Positions 33,835-47,230 of a DNA stretch of 64,000 nucleotides are shown here, piece by piece. Under the pieces are notes generated by a model. That model searched no databases, was not told the origin of the DNA, and saw only the letters and a list, made by a program, of their open reading frames with translations. Location of the stretch: positions 4,339,030 to 4,403,029 of the forward strand of contig NC_043740.1 of assembly GCF_004337985.1 (NCBI RefSeq), given 5' to 3'. A program made the position numbers and the translations under genes. The stretch is from Pyricularia pennisetigena (taxonomy: Eukaryota; Ascomycota; Sordariomycetes; Magnaporthales; Pyriculariaceae). Each line of letters starts with the position of its first letter. Position 1 is the first letter of the stretch.

Positions 33835-35420
33835 ATGCCGAGAGATTTGGAGTTTAGGCTTACCCAGGCGGTTAAAACCGTAAAATTAGGTATTTCGAAA
33901 AACAAAGCGGCCGCGTAGTGGGCCGTGCCAAAAACCACCTTTATGCGTCGCTTTAACGGCGTTTTCGATCGAAAATAAATATATAAACCGTATTAACTAC
34001 TTTTCAACGAATATAGAAGGTTTATTAACCATTGGATCGAAATTAAAAAATTCGTTGGAAGGGCACCCACGCACCAAATAATTATAAATTTCGTTTTTTT
34101 TCTAATACCGCCCAAAAAACGCGTAAACGTTTTCGGCAGGCGTTGGTTGGCCGGTTTTTTACGCCGTAATAAGGATATTAAAACCAAATCCGTAATTTTT
34201 TTAAAGGGTGCACGAGTTAAAAAAACCACGGCCGAATCGGTCCGGGCGTTTTATAATTAATACCAACGAATAATTACCGAATTCGAAATTAAACCCAAAT
34301 ATATCGTAAATTTGAACGAATACGGTTTCTAATAAGGCGATATAACGGCCGGAAAAATATACGGTTTATTTTTCGTAAAACGCCGGAATTAAGCTAAAAT
34401 TATATATACGTTAAATACCATTTGGGCGTCGATTATCGAGGCGGTAATTGCAAAAGGAAAAAGATTTACCCCAACCGTAATCCAAACGGGTAATATTTTA
34501 TAAACCCAGTAGTTTCCACGTAATATTAAAAATTAGGCGTACGATTCGATTCCGACGGGCTGGTTTGGTTTTAAAATTGGTTTCAAGTAGTTAAAACAGG
34601 TTTTTTTACGTAAAACAAAACCAGATATTAGTATAAAATGGCGGTTATTAGTATTGGATTAAGTTTTAACGCATTAATTAGCTGAATTTATATTTAAAAC
34701 GTTTAAAAACAGGATTTTTTTCGAATGTTTACCTGTTTATAGCTTATACTTTATTTAACCGTTAAATGTATTTGTTTTTAGTTTTACTAAAGCCTATTAC
34801 CGGTAATATATAAGATTTTTTACGTTATTAAATATTATTGCGCCTAAACAACGAAAACGGTTTTTTACCGCTTATTGAAACGCTTTTGCAACCGGTTTAT
34901 CGGTTCGCAACGTAATTTCCGGTTTCGGTAAAACCGGGATTTGGCCGCAAATACCTTTTTAAACATTAATTCCGGATTAACTGGTAAACTTTAATTTAAA
35001 AATTACCAAAATAACAATTTTTAACCGTAATTCGGATTAAAACATAACCAACGTTATTTTCGGGACCCCAAAAACCTCCCAAAATATTTAAACAGGTTAT
35101 GTAAATAAAAAACCGGTTAGGCGAGTGCAGAAAAAATTTGGTTAATTTTGTATAACAGGCAATGAAAATTATGGATTATTAGGTTATTTAAATCGCGAAT
35201 TGTACCTCTAAAAATAATCGGTTATACGGGGAAATTAAGGTTTTTAAACCTGTATTTAGAAAACGCGTGCGCCGCGAAACCCAAAATTCCTTTTATAAAC
35301 AGGCCGGTGTATAGGAAACGGTTTACGGCCTGGATTAAAAAAGGGCGGCCATAAAGGTTAAAATCTGGTAATAACACCGAAATTAGGATTAGGACCAGGG
35401 ATTTACGGTTTCATTTTTTG
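33835..35420 (+). pseudogene. Fot1/pogo DDE transposase, RIP-inactivated
   Basis: It starts MPRDLEFRLTQAVKTVKLG. An N-terminal helix-turn-helix (psq/CENP-B type: 'ISKNKAAA', then 'VPKTTFMRRFNG') precedes the DDE core. The core shows 'NLNEYGF' near 34310 (family consensus N-DE-G), 'LLVLD' near 34648-34662 (second Asp), and 'PLNVFVFSFTKAYY' near 34760-34800 (third acidic residue, now Asn). The tail 'GFGKTGIWPQIPF' matches the end of this transposase type. Several stops and lost catalytic Asp residues fit RIP. In pogo families the product cuts and pastes its own element; this copy cannot. Confidence 0.8.
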
Positions 35421-35578
35421 GATTATAATATAAAGGAGTTTTTTGCTAATTAATAAATATAGGTTTTATTGCAATTTATTACAGAAAAACGATTAATTGC
35501 ATATTCGTTGTTTTTATGGCCGTTTTTCGGGAGGGTGTCCACTTTAGGGGTATATCCACATTTGGGTCACCCACTGTA

Positions 35579-35748
35579 GGGGTAAATCGGTACGCGTACC
35601 GCGACCCTGGTTCGAAAAAAAAAATTCCATTTGCTGAAGCTTTGACCTGGATATATAATAAAAATATTTTATTTTTATTAAAGGGAAATACCGGCCAAAT
35701 ATTGGTGCGGTAATCCTTAACGTATTTGTTAACAATACGGATGGTTAA
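35579..35748. other. Unassigned flank of the pogo element
   Basis: A short AT-rich stretch continuing the sequence left of 10233. No recognised domain. Confidence 0.4.
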
Positions 35749-36453
35749 CAGGGGTTTAGGTATTAACCTAGGTGCGGCGTGGTGCTAGTTGCGCTATAAA
35801 AACCTGTAATTACAGGGCTTAAATGCACTAGATTATTTACTAATTTTAAAATTAATAATTTAGATTTATTGGTGGGGGAGACTTTTTTTTGTTTCCTTTA
35901 CATATTGTCCAACGTCGAAATGGGGGTCCGCACGCCAGCAAGCGTTCCGGTACCGCACACGATTTTCCGAAAATTTATTATATATACGTTGTTAAAAAAA
36001 CACCTTTATTCCCATATAAACCATTTTTGGGTTCGCATTAATTTGCTGATTTGGTGAGAATTTTAACCTGATACAGGGTAATTAACTCGTAGGTGCAGGA
36101 TGGGTAGAAGCCCGGTACAGGGTGAACCTTATTCGCTAATATTTTAAATCGCAATTCCTGTAATATAAAATACAATAGAAAATCCGACAACCCCGATAAC
36201 CCCATTTCGGCACTATTTATTATGGTTTATATACAAACAAAGGTGGACCCATTATATATTTAATAACGCATATAATTAACAGGAATATATAAGGGAAACA
36301 AAACAAATCGTCCCCCACCAATAAATCCAATTTATTAATCCCAAAATTAGTGAACCATTTTAATAAATAATTTAATTTATTTAAACCCTGTAATTACTGG
36401 CCTTATAGCGAAATTAGGACGACGCCGCACCTAGCCTAGTGCCTAAACCGCTG
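35749..36453. repeat. Fold-back element with inverted arms of about 130-140 bp
   Basis: The arm at 35749-35880 (CAGGGGTTTAGG...TTGGTGGGGG) is inverted at 36311-36453 (TCCCCCACCAATAAATCC...CCTAAACCGCTG). The centre matches the repeat at 7375-7890. No frame, and no clear target duplication. Confidence 0.75.
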
Positions 36454-36487
36454 CTAGCAACTTATATTATTAATAATAAGCTAAAAA

Positions 36488-37585
36488 CCCTACTTTCCAA
36501 AAAAAGGTTTTAAATTGCAAAATTCTTATCCCGCTGTGTTTTATAAAGTCAAATCCAAACCTTTTATCGTTACATTTGTAAACAATTACCAGTTAACAGG
36601 TCCTAAATTGCAATACATCCAGGATTTAAAAACCCGTTTTAATAAGGTATACGCGTTGGAAAACAGTGGCCCGGCAACCTATTTTCGAGGCGTTTAAATT
36701 ATAAAGGATAAATTTAAACGCCGGTTTTAGCTCCATTAAAGTCAGTATATAATGGAAATATTGGCAACGTTCGGATTAGCTGATTGCAAACCTATATTTG
36801 TTGCCTTATAACCGGGTATGTTAAAATATAAAGGGAGTAAACCCGTAAATGCGCAGGAAATCATATTATTACAGCGTATTATCGGAACTTTACTGTATTT
36901 AATGCTATTAACGCGCCCGGATATCGGTTTTACGGTTTGATAGTTTTTACGTTTTTTCACAAAAACTACTAAAATCCACTTAACGATAGCTAAAAACCCA
37001 TTACGTTATTTAACGGGTATAAAATCGTTATTTATTTCATACGGAAATAATGTGTTTAAACCCGAATTACCACCCAATTTTTTAATAAAGGGTTTTAAAA
37101 GCCTTAAATTAGTGGGTTTGAATAATAGCGATTTTGCCGGGGCTAGGGAAAATCTAAAATCCATTTGCGGATATTTGTATACCTTATCTGGGGGCTTTAC
37201 AACGTGGAAATGTAAAAAAGTTAATATTATAGCTTTAAACACTCCAAAAACCAAAACCAATACCTTAACGGAAGCCCTGCGTAAAGCACAATAGTTTAAA
37301 AACCTATTTATAAAAATTGGATTACCTATAAAAGGTTTTATTGCATTATTTGGAAATAATACAGGTTTTATAGCTAACGTATATTACCCTACGCACCACC
37401 AACGTACTAAATATAAATTATTAAAATTTTATTACGTGCAGGAATTGATTATAAAAGGATTAATAACTATAAAATACCTGGAATCCAAAGAAATGCCCGC
37501 TAATAGCCTTATAAAACCCCTAACGCTTCCAATTTACAAGGTTTTTTTAAAGTTTGTAGGGCTTAAACCCCTAAAAATCTAGTTT
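36488..37585 (+). pseudogene. Copia reverse transcriptase/RNase H remnant
   Basis: Forward reading with stops gives the 3' end of a copia pol: 'LLQRIIGTLLYLMLLTRPDI', 'FAGARENLKSICGYLYTL' (RNase H start), 'TLTEALRKAQ', 'FIALFGNNTGFIANV', 'KGLITIKYLESKEMPANSLIKPLT' and a 'KFVGLKPL' ending. The sequence differs from the 21745 element, so it is another copia family. No LTR is visible beside it. Confidence 0.7.
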
Positions 37586-37799
37586 TTACCTATTAAATTT
37601 TAGGGTATTTAATGAGTTCGTTAGCCAATTACCTATTATATTTCCTTTATTTGCAATATTGGATTTTTATTAGCCCAACACCAGCCGTATTACCCGAATT
37701 TACCCCGCATAAGTTGATTAATAAGCAAGTTATACCGACTATATACCTAAGAAATTTATACTAAAAATTGAATTTAAATTGAAAAAACTCGTGTTTTGG
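37586..37799. other. Unassigned sequence
   Basis: The 3' flank of the copia remnant. The last nine bases before 37800 (GTGTTTTGG) would be one half of the target duplication of the next element; the other half lies outside the window. Confidence 0.4.
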
Positions 37800-39511
37800 T
37801 AGTTTCAGGGCTTATCCCTAAAGCCCAAAGCTCCATAATTAATCCATTTCGTGGCTTAATTGCGGTTTTGCAATATATTTGTGGGTTTATCCAAAAAACA
37901 TTTTGGTTTAGGTTTGAGGATAATTTGTCGATTTTCGCCGTTTATGGCGGTATTTTTGGCCTTTTTTCGACCGATATTCCTTTATTATTCCACAATTACG
38001 CAAAATATTAAAAAAGAAAAATATCGTTGAAAATAGCGTTTAGTATTGCTATTAGCAGCGATTTGATTTATTTTTTTACTTTTTATAATGGCCGAATTCG
38101 ATACCACCTGCCCTTAATCCGTTTATGGTGGTACTGTTTTTTCGATTCTTTTTTCGATTTTCGACTTTTTTTAATATTATTTTTAACTTTTGACCAAATT
38201 TTATATTTTTTGCACGTGGAGGGTGGTATATATATATATATATATATATATCGCTACTGGAAATTTTGGTGCATATACCACATTATATAAGCAGTTAAAT
38301 AAGCGGATAAGCAAAGTATATATTTTTTTATATATAATTTACAATCGAAACTCGTTTATATTTTTATCAATTTTAACGATAATAAAACCAAAGCTTCAAA
38401 GATTCGATTTCGGATAGAAACGAACGTCCAAGCTCAATCCTACCTTTGATATTGGTTTTAAAAACTGTTTAATAAAAACAATGCTAAATGTGTATTTTAT
38501 AAATCTTTTCGCTTTATTTGTTTAATTTTATATTATCTTTGTTTTGCAGCCAAATTCTGTGGTTTTTCCACTTGGGGGGTAGGACACGTATATCTAATAT
38601 AATGCTTTGTTTTGGTACGTATATCTTATTATATAAACCGTTAAATATGCGGATAGGTAAAGTGTAACCAATTTTATATATATTTTACAATCGAAATGCT
38701 TTTACATTTTTACCAATTTTAATATTAATAAAACCAAAGTTCAAAGAAGTGAATGATATATATAAACAAACGTCAACGTAAGCCCCGATTTACAATACCG
38801 GCCCTTTTTGTTTTTTTAATATAAAAAAATGCTAAATTTGTGCTATTTTTATATTTATTGCTTAATTTAATCAAATACAACTTATAATAAAAAAGCAAAT
38901 AAAAACTCCATAAAAAATTAATAAAAGAATGCCCAAATTAAACTTTTTTTTAATTTTACCAATATTTGCGTAAATAATTCAGGTTTTTAACATAATGTTG
39001 GTTAATATAAAAATATAAATAAAACTTTTGTTTTAATCGATAATTGCATGCTTTTTGCAGAATTAGGTCTGCTAGGGTATTAATACTGTAATTAAAATTC
39101 AAACTAATATTCTATACTATTATTCAAAATAAAAATTAAATATAATGAAAAATTACAAATTTTACTTAATATTTTAATATCTTTTCAAACACAGTGGTTA
39201 TCAAAACGCGGCCGGCAATCAAATAATCAACAAACTCCAAAAAGTTTAATGCAAATTACTATATGTTTTTATAATTTCTAATCATTTTTTGATACGAATA
39301 TTTAATTGCATACTATGGGTACACTATTGTCTTTTGCCATTATAATGCGAATATATTGTATATACCCGCTACAAACGGCAGAATACGACAAAATATTCTT
39401 ATATTAATAAAATAATTATTAGCGATATCGTAACATTAAATATATTATTAATAATACCGTTATAAACGGCGAAATGCGACAAATTATCGTTGGTGGTACC
39501 GCCATGAACGG
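37800..39511 (-). mobile_element. Non-autonomous TIR transposon, reverse, split by giant element copy B
   Basis: It starts TAGTTTCAGGGCTTAT (right-type end reversed). Both internal modules appear in reverse, with a TA microsatellite at 38224-38252. It is cut at CATGAACGG (39503-39511) within its subterminal motif by copy B. Its remaining 150 or so bases must lie beyond the right edge of the window. Confidence 0.85.
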
Positions 39512-39824
39512 TAGTCTCAATGCTCAGACTTAACCCCCCTGCTTCGCAATGGGGACCGAACGCTCCATATACCTTTCAGCCACATGGTTTTTCGACCAAT
39601 TACATTAGCCGAAAAAATCGCGCTCGTTCTAATCTAAAAACATTTTATCGTATTTCGCCGTTTATGGCGGTACCCCCAACAAAACACCCAATACTGCGAT
39701 ATCGCCAACCACCATTCCTCCCGATACACAACAAAATAAAAACATTTTACCATTATATTATATATTTACTTATATTAACCTTTATTCGATATATTATTAA
39801 ATTAAATAAAACCAGAATCCAATA

Positions 39825-40903
39825 ATGGAAAACATATTTCCAATAATATTAATGGAAATACCCGAAAAAATATTCCTATCCGCGCAATTTATAACCCAAT
39901 ATTTTACGTCCGATTTAACCCTATTACCTTTATCGATATCGCAATTATTTTCGTTTTTATCGTTATCCCAATTACCATCGCCCAATTTTACATTTAAAAA
40001 TAAATGGGAATTTAGGCCTTTTTTAATCGATTAAAAATAATTACCGAAAAAATCCGAATCCGAAACGGAAATAAACGCCGAAACCAAATTTATTCGCGAT
40101 ATTATTAAATTTTGGCGCAACCGTTACCGACGCACCAATTTTACGCAATTTATCCACGTTTGGGTAATAACGGCAAATTTTCACGAAATTACCCGACCTA
40201 TTTTATCGCGAATACTTTTTTTTAAAAAAGCATTACGAAACTTTTAAATCCGAAAACGTTTACGCGTTAATAGGGTTAAATACCGTTTTAATAATAAATT
40301 TCCTACGCTTATTAAAACCGATTTTTTGCGCAGGGAATTGCAGCAATTAATATAATATTTACGCCTTTTTAACCGGTTCGAATTTCCAAATTTCCAATTT
40401 CCGGGAATAAAAAATTATTCCGCCAAAAACGTAAACGATATAAATTGGTTTAAACAAATATTTAACACGTCCGCCTAAAAAATCCCGTCCAAAACGCCAA
40501 TATTATATAAATTTATATTTTTACTACTATTATATTCCCGGGGCCACCGTCCGTTTTATTTATCGTTACAAATTTCGAACGTGGTATACCTGGAATTAAA
40601 TACCTTTTTAAAACCATTTACCCCCTAACGTTAAAAGATTAACGCGTTATATTATTATTGGCGGTTTTAACCCACGGATATTCCCCCCAAAAAAACAATT
40701 ATTAATTACGCGTATTCGCATTATATTTTATAAATAATGGAATTCCACGACGTATTGTAAATATATTATCCGGGTTTAAAATATGTTTATTTTATAAAAT
40801 TATTAAACGGTAAACCCAACAATTTATCGCCGTTACCCGAATACGTTATAAGCAATATTTATATTTATATTTAGTTTTTATCGTAAATAACAATAATAAT
40901 TTT

Positions 40904-40958
<55 letters not shown>

Positions 40959-42734
40959 TTAATATATAAATAAATTTAAAAAGGATCGTTCGTGACCCAA
41001 TATTATTCTTCGTATATAACAATTTCAATTTTTTGGATAAGGTATAGGACCTTAAATATGGAAAACGTAACCCAATGTAAAATTTAATATTATATTTCTT
41101 TATATTAACGCCAGAATTTGAACGATATACGCAATCCCAATGGTACGCGACCGTATTTTTCCGCCAAAAATGGTTGCAAACGCCCGCCTTTTTACAATAT
41201 CCGGACACCTATTACGCAAGCGCCAAATATTATATAATGCATTAAATCTGTGATTTTTTATTCCCCAACCGCCCATATATACCTGGAATAATCCCATAAT
41301 ACCCTACCTTCGCACGAATTATACCAATTTCCTACCTTATCCAAACCCCCGCTATTACCGAAAACGAAAGGGAATACGCAGGAATTATTCAAATCCACGA
41401 AATCCTTTTTAAACGTTTTTTAAACCTATTATCCGACCATTTCGACTATTTTTCCGTTTTATTTTTTGTTTATGGGGATTAAAAAACAACGTTATATATC
41501 GGTATTATTTAGGGAATTTATATCGAATTATCCCATTTTTTTAACAAAAAATAATGGATATTACCCGTACCAGCGTTTTTCCATATTGAATTTAGTTTTA
41601 TTAACCAATTTTAATAATATTACGCCCTTAATATACTTATAAATATAATAAAGACAAAAAAATATAACCAGTTTAAAAAAAATAAAAAGGAGTTTTAACA
41701 CGTTTTACGGTTTTTGCAATATATATTCCGGTCCCGCATTTTATATATTATAATTGCTATTTTAATCTAAAACGGATTATTGGATGGGGATTAAATTTTT
41801 AAAAACGCTGTAAAAAAGGTTTTTACCGATATATTATATAAAATATATTTTCCGTGGTAAACCGTATTTACGATAATGTATTCGCTGGTTATATTAACGA
41901 TTTAATAGGTATTGGTTTATGGGGTATAAAACCCAAAATTAATATCGCTTTCCGCACGTAACGCCGTTATTTGCAAATAATTAGCCTTTTATAAATAATA
42001 ATAAACGCGTTCCACCAAGGAAATTACGGCGTATTAGAAATTATAATACCGCAATTGGTTTTATGTTTTTTCGGTTATAAAGCAAACAATTATGGCCTTA
42101 AAATATTATATTTAACCTGGTTACTACGATTAAAGGTTACAAATTAACCGCTGCGTACCGGGATTTTAAAATTAGCGTTCGTAAAACGTATTACGGCCGG
42201 GAATAGATTTAAACCGGTAAATTTAGCAATTAAATATACTAATAAGGGTTTCGCCATAAATATTAAAAATAACCGCAATTCCACGCATTATTTGCGAAAA
42301 ATATACCTAATTGTGCAGCGATGGGGCTAATTGCAATTACGGTGCGTAAAATATTGGAAAATATCGCCCGTATACGCATTAACAGCAAATACCATACAAT
42401 ATTAACCAATTAGGATATAATCCATTATACGTATTTGTTATTCCAAAATGGTTAGGGAAGCGAAAAAACCGAGATATTACCCAATTTCGATTTCGACGGC
42501 CCTAATTTATTATATTTGGGTTTGAAAAGGTTAATGGGCGATAAATTGGAGGTAATTAATTAAAAAATCGTACGCCCCAATAGCGTGTTATTTTAAACGG
42601 ATATTGAAAAAATAAAGGCAAATTTAAAAGAGGGATATAACCGGATAAATGGTTTAAATATTAATGGTATAATTAATACCGAAAAAGATTTGCTGGACGG
42701 AATATACGAAAAATCCGACGAAAAAGGCGTATAA
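39825..42734 (+). pseudogene. DUF6589-like protein, putative transposase (copy B, about 970 codons)
   Basis: From ATG 39825 (MENIFPIILMEIPEK) to the stop at 42732-42734, interrupted by RIP stops, small frame changes and a TA tract. Readable blocks in order: 'IRDIIKFWRNRYRRTNF' near 40095; a 'YSHYIL..MEFHDVL' region near 40700; 'LLSDHFDYFSVLFFVYGD' near 41430-41480; 'WILPVPAFFHIEFSFINQF' near 41560-41610; 'RPLRTGILKLAF'-like and 'NIKNNRNSTH' near 42150-42290; and the C-terminal 'FDFDGPNLLYLGLKRLMGD' near 42490. The combination '(V/F).GDQ.T...I', then 'W.LP.PALFH', then 'DL..E..N..NST.D' is what I recall of DUF6589 proteins, often found in fungal mobile elements. Acidic residues in 'YGD' and 'ST.D' could belong to an RNase H-like active site. 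Transposase function is inferred from its place in a TIR element. Confidence 0.5.
40908..40957 (+). repeat. TA dinucleotide microsatellite
   Basis: About 25 TA units inside the DUF6589-like gene. Copy A has a TA/TG tract at the equivalent place (30458-30510), so a low-complexity segment there, perhaps an intron, predates both copies. Confidence 0.9.
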
Positions 42735-44341
42735 AATTTAAAATAATAAAAAGCAAATTACGTAAACCAAAACGGGTAAAGGCGAAAATCGTTCTATTAT
42801 AAAAAGGAATTAATAAACGAATAACGGTAGCCTTACCCGCGAATAACGGAGGTAAAATAATATCCGCAAAACCAATAAATATAAATAAACAAATACTAAT
42901 TGTAAATTTGGTTTAAAATAAAAAACGAGGTATAATTTTTTCCAAAATCCTCCGTATAAATAACCCGTTTCCTATTTATTTTTTTGCCCAAATAAATTAT
43001 ATCTTCCATCCACCGCCAATTATAAATCCAATAAAAAGGATTTTGGTAGTAATAGTTATTATAATACCTTATTAACCACGAATAATAAATCCATTAAACC
43101 GGATCCCAATAGTGACAATTGTTATAATATTATATATATAAAACCCCCAATTTCCTAGCACCAAACCCCAAAGAAAAACAAAATAAAAAAACCCAAACCG
43201 ATTAAAAAAAACGAAAACGTTTGGTAACGTTAAATATTTTTTTAAAAATGGGTTTATTAGCGCCACGCCTTTTTTTCCGAACTGGGGTCGCGGCAAACGA
43301 TCCTGGGACCGAATCGTCCTTTTTTTCATTTTTTTGTAAAATAAGTATGCAGGGGGTTTTTAACGAATCGAATATAAATTTATCGTAATTAAAACTAAAA
43401 TCGATAAATAAAAAAACGGAATAACGACCGCCAAAAGGTCGGCGTTATTGTTACCAAAAATACCTTTTTTAAACGGTTTATTAATTTCCCGGTTTTTAAT
43501 AACCCAGGAGCCAAAATCCCTTATTGGGGCCCCGATAACCCGCGCGGTCGCGGTTTCGTCGTAAATTCCATCGCTATTTTTAATCCATTTTATTAATTTA
43601 ATTATAAACCCCTAATTAATAATGGTAAAATTGAAATAAAGTAAATGTATATAATTTATATAATTAGCAAACGTATTACGGCCACCATTTTGCTTTTAAT
43701 ATTGGTAATTAATATAAATTAAACCCAACGTTAAAATAAAAGCTGACGTTTTTTAAACCAAATCCTGTTCGTTAAACTGTTTAAAACTATTAAATACGAA
43801 TATTAAAACCAGGCGAAAATAAAATTCGCCCATGCGGCGCGTTTTATTAAAATAAAAAATATTAAAATGTTGGGGGGGTTTTGTTATCCAAACGAAACAG
43901 TTAAAAAGCCAGGAAAATATAATTGCTATTACCTTATACGCCAGGAATTGTTTAACAATTAAAAACTGGATAATTTTGGGGAAACGTATGCGCGTAATAT
44001 ATTTAAATGACATTTATTATATATTAGCAACGGCCGGAACAGTAGAAAAAGGGGTATTAATTTTCCGGAATATGCGATTTTTTACCCAATCGAAAAAAGT
44101 ATTTCGCATTTCGAAAATGCGCCAAATAACAGGTTTATTTTAACCAATTGAATTAAACGATTACAAATTTGCAATTATATATTGGCGTTCCATGTAAAAG
44201 GGATAATAATACCAATATAATAATTGGGGTGCAAATTAAAACCAGCGCTGGAAATGTTAATATTTAGGATATAAACGTTAAAATTGGAGCTGGAATCGGT
44301 GAAATCGGAAACGGTTTTATCGCGTTCGGTTTGGGACAAGT

Positions 44342-44982
44342 TGTGAAAAGGTTACGAGATAAAATAAGTTTAATTTTCAACGCGGGGAAAAGTGGATCAC
44401 GTATAAGGCTGATGGAACGTTGAAATGGCAGATAACCGTCTGCTAGCGGGTAATAAAGATAATATGTTGTTGCACAATCGATTCGTTAAATCGTTGAATC
44501 GATGAAGGTATGAAGGTGATAAATCTATGGTTAAGTTGTAAATTACGTGTTCGAATCCGTAGGTGCAGATCTTCGATCCGGATATCCGGAATGCGGGGTT
44601 ACGTCATATGATTTGGCCTTATTCATGTGACTGACCTGCCGACCTATTGAGTTTAACGGCCTATTGTGCCTATGCATGCACAGAAAATCTGCGACCATAA
44701 CGGGATTCGAACCCACGCATTTTAATAACGTATATATAATATAGCTTATGGTACGTGCATTATACCACTAAGCTAGATTAAATATGACGTATTTGTTTTA
44801 TTGTTAAAACTATAAACAAAGACGTGATATATAAAGCTTTGTATGTATAAACGCGTATACGTTTTATTTGTTATTTATTTATTTATTCGATGCAGGGTGA
44901 CTAATAAAATTAGCCCGTGCTAGCCGTTATAAGATAATGCAGGGTAGCTAATATAATGAGCCCTGCGCTAGCCATTTTCACA
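44342..44982 (-). repeat. Solo copia LTR, reverse orientation (641 bp)
   Basis: It runs from TGTGAAAAGG to TTTTCACA. The flanking 5-mers are CAAGT (44337-44341) and CAGGT (44983-44987), one transition apart. Copy A shows the uninterrupted site, confirming insertion followed by LTR-LTR recombination. It is the short LTR type with a single 18-bp segment. Confidence 0.92.
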
Positions 44983-47108
44983 CAGGTTTAATCGGATAAT
45001 AACCACACCGAAACTGGTTTTTTCCAAAATAAAAGCAATAAAATTAAAAAGATTAGCAAATATATTAAAAGTTGTAACAATTGTTACAAAAATGGAGAAA
45101 TAACTGCTATTATAATATTTATTATAAACCAACAATATAAAAATTGTAATAATTGTTACAATAATTGTAGGGAAGGAAAAGGATTGTAATAATTGTTATT
45201 ATATGGCCAATTTACGTTTAAATCCAAAAACTGGGGGTTATAACCAGGACGCGTTAACCTTTCTTTTTTTTTATGCAAATTTCGACTATGCGGGCAACAA
45301 ATAGCGATTCGTTTAATATAAAATGGACCATTTTAACTTTACCCGACGGAAATAGCGTTTTAAAATTAATATAGGTTTTCGAGTAAACCCAATTAAAGGG
45401 ACCGTAGCCGTTATATTAAATTAAAACGTCCAAAATTACCGATCCAAAACGGGTTTTTCCTTCCTGTAAGCTTTTTTTAAAACTTTGTCGGACGTTGCGG
45501 TGTTTGGTTTTAAAATCCATTTTCTTTAACGCCAGCATTTTACCCAATTCCGCCGAATTAATATCCCGGGTATCGTCCTCGGCGTGGAATATTAATTAAA
45601 AAAAGTAATTAATTACCAAAAATTGCAGTAGGCGGATAAAACCTATATTAAAAAAAACCCAGGTTTGGCGGTTATTAGTTATAATATCCGCATTAATGGG
45701 AATTCCTAATGGAGCGGGACCAATATCGTCGGTATTTTCGTTTACGAATGCGGTAATAATATTTTTAAAAATTGCTTCGGTATTCGTTATAACGTTTTCG
45801 AAACGGTGGCTAAATTGGAGTTTTTTAATAATAATATTATGGGGCGGAATACGTTTACGGGGATAAATAATTGTACCGTTGGGTAAGGTGAACCCGGTGT
45901 TTACATTTTTACGTACCGTAAATACGCCCGTATATTTAGAAATTACTAACGATTTTTCGTTTAATATAATGGTAAAAGTTATAAAATTTAAAATTCGAAA
46001 GTGAAATAACCACCATTTCCAACCCATCGATTCGAATTTTTATAAAAGAATTTTAAATTTTTTAATAATATTAAAAACGACGAAACAGCTATTATTTTCC
46101 CAAATGTAATTAACCGTGAAAATATTTTCCTAAAACAAGTTTTTAAATCGGGCGAAAGGGATTGCACTTTTATTTTAAACAAGGGTATTAAAACCAGTAA
46201 TATTTTTAATTTTATTAATAATTGCCGTGGTAATAATTATACCCCGATTAATGTAAAGGATAAAACGAAATGCGCGGTATATTATTAATTCGCGGTAGCG
46301 GAAATATTAAATTTCGTTTCCAATTATACGTTGAAAAAAAGTACCGGATAATAAATATATAACCAAACGCCGGATATTTTTGGTATTTTCGCCCGTGGAA
46401 AAATCGGCCTTCCGACCGCTTTTACGTTAACGGTTCCTAACAAAATTATTTAATTTAAATAAATATATTAATATAACGAAATTATAATAATTATTACAAA
46501 AAAATATTTATTGGGTATTATTTTTAATATTGGAATTATCGTCGAAATTATCGACGTCGGGGGGGCGCTGCTAAGGATTGGAATCGATAATTTTATTTAT
46601 ATATTATAGGTTAAACACCTTTTCCGCGTTATGGATTTCGTCCAATTATTTAGTTTTTCGGATTAAAAATATCGAATAAAATATAATAATAACCGTGCCC
46701 GCAGATTTGGGATTAGATTTGCGGGCGGCGAATTTGGTTAAAATATTGTAAAATTGCGTTTGGGTAAAAATAGCAACCGTTCGCGGGGTATTAATAACGT
46801 ATATTTCGGTTAAATTATAATAGCATTTAACGTCGAGGGTTGGGAAATTGGTTATTATTTTTTTAAATATTTGCGAATCAAAGTTAGCCAGGACGAAAGT
46901 TAAAATGGGAAAATATCCGTCGGTATTTTGGATAAATCGGTCGTATTAATAACGGATATATTATATATAAATCGCCGTAAAATAAAAAATCGTTTTTTTA
47001 TACCCAATTCCTTAGTTAATAGCTAATTTTTAAAGGTTAATTGCTCTAAATTTAATAGGGTATGGGTATTTAAACCGAAACAAAAGTTAATTTAACAAAA
47101 ATAAAAAC

Positions 47109-47230
47109 TGTAATAATAATTATAAAAATAGGGGTGGGATTGTAATAAGCATTACAAAAATAAGGGCAGGATTATGATAATAATTACAAAAATAGGGGCA
47201 AAATTGTAACGATAATTACAATTATTAAGG
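47109..47230 (-). repeat. 32-bp minisatellite, about four units (copy B)
   Basis: Units TGTAATAA..ATTACAAAAATAGGGGCAGGAT at 47109, 47141, 47173 and 47205. Counterpart of 16829-16925 with one more unit. Confidence 0.8.

Larger units (their letters stand above)
10235..35576 (+). mobile_element. Fot1/pogo-type DNA transposon, split by the giant element
   Basis: The ends are CAGTGGGTGACCCA at 10235 and its inverse TGGGTCACCCACTG ending at 35576, with TA on each side (10233-10234 and 35577-35578), the usual pogo/Fot1 target. The inverted repeats run to about 40 bases with mismatches. With the 10264-33712 insertion and its duplication removed, the element is 1884 bp, the usual size for Fot1-like fungal elements. 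The insertion sits 29 bases inside its left end. The transposase lies at 33835-35420. Confidence 0.9.

Noticed and set aside
40846..41208. A 120-residue reverse-strand protein with a long Ile/Tyr repeat
   Set aside because: It is produced by the TA microsatellite and lies opposite the DUF6589-like gene.
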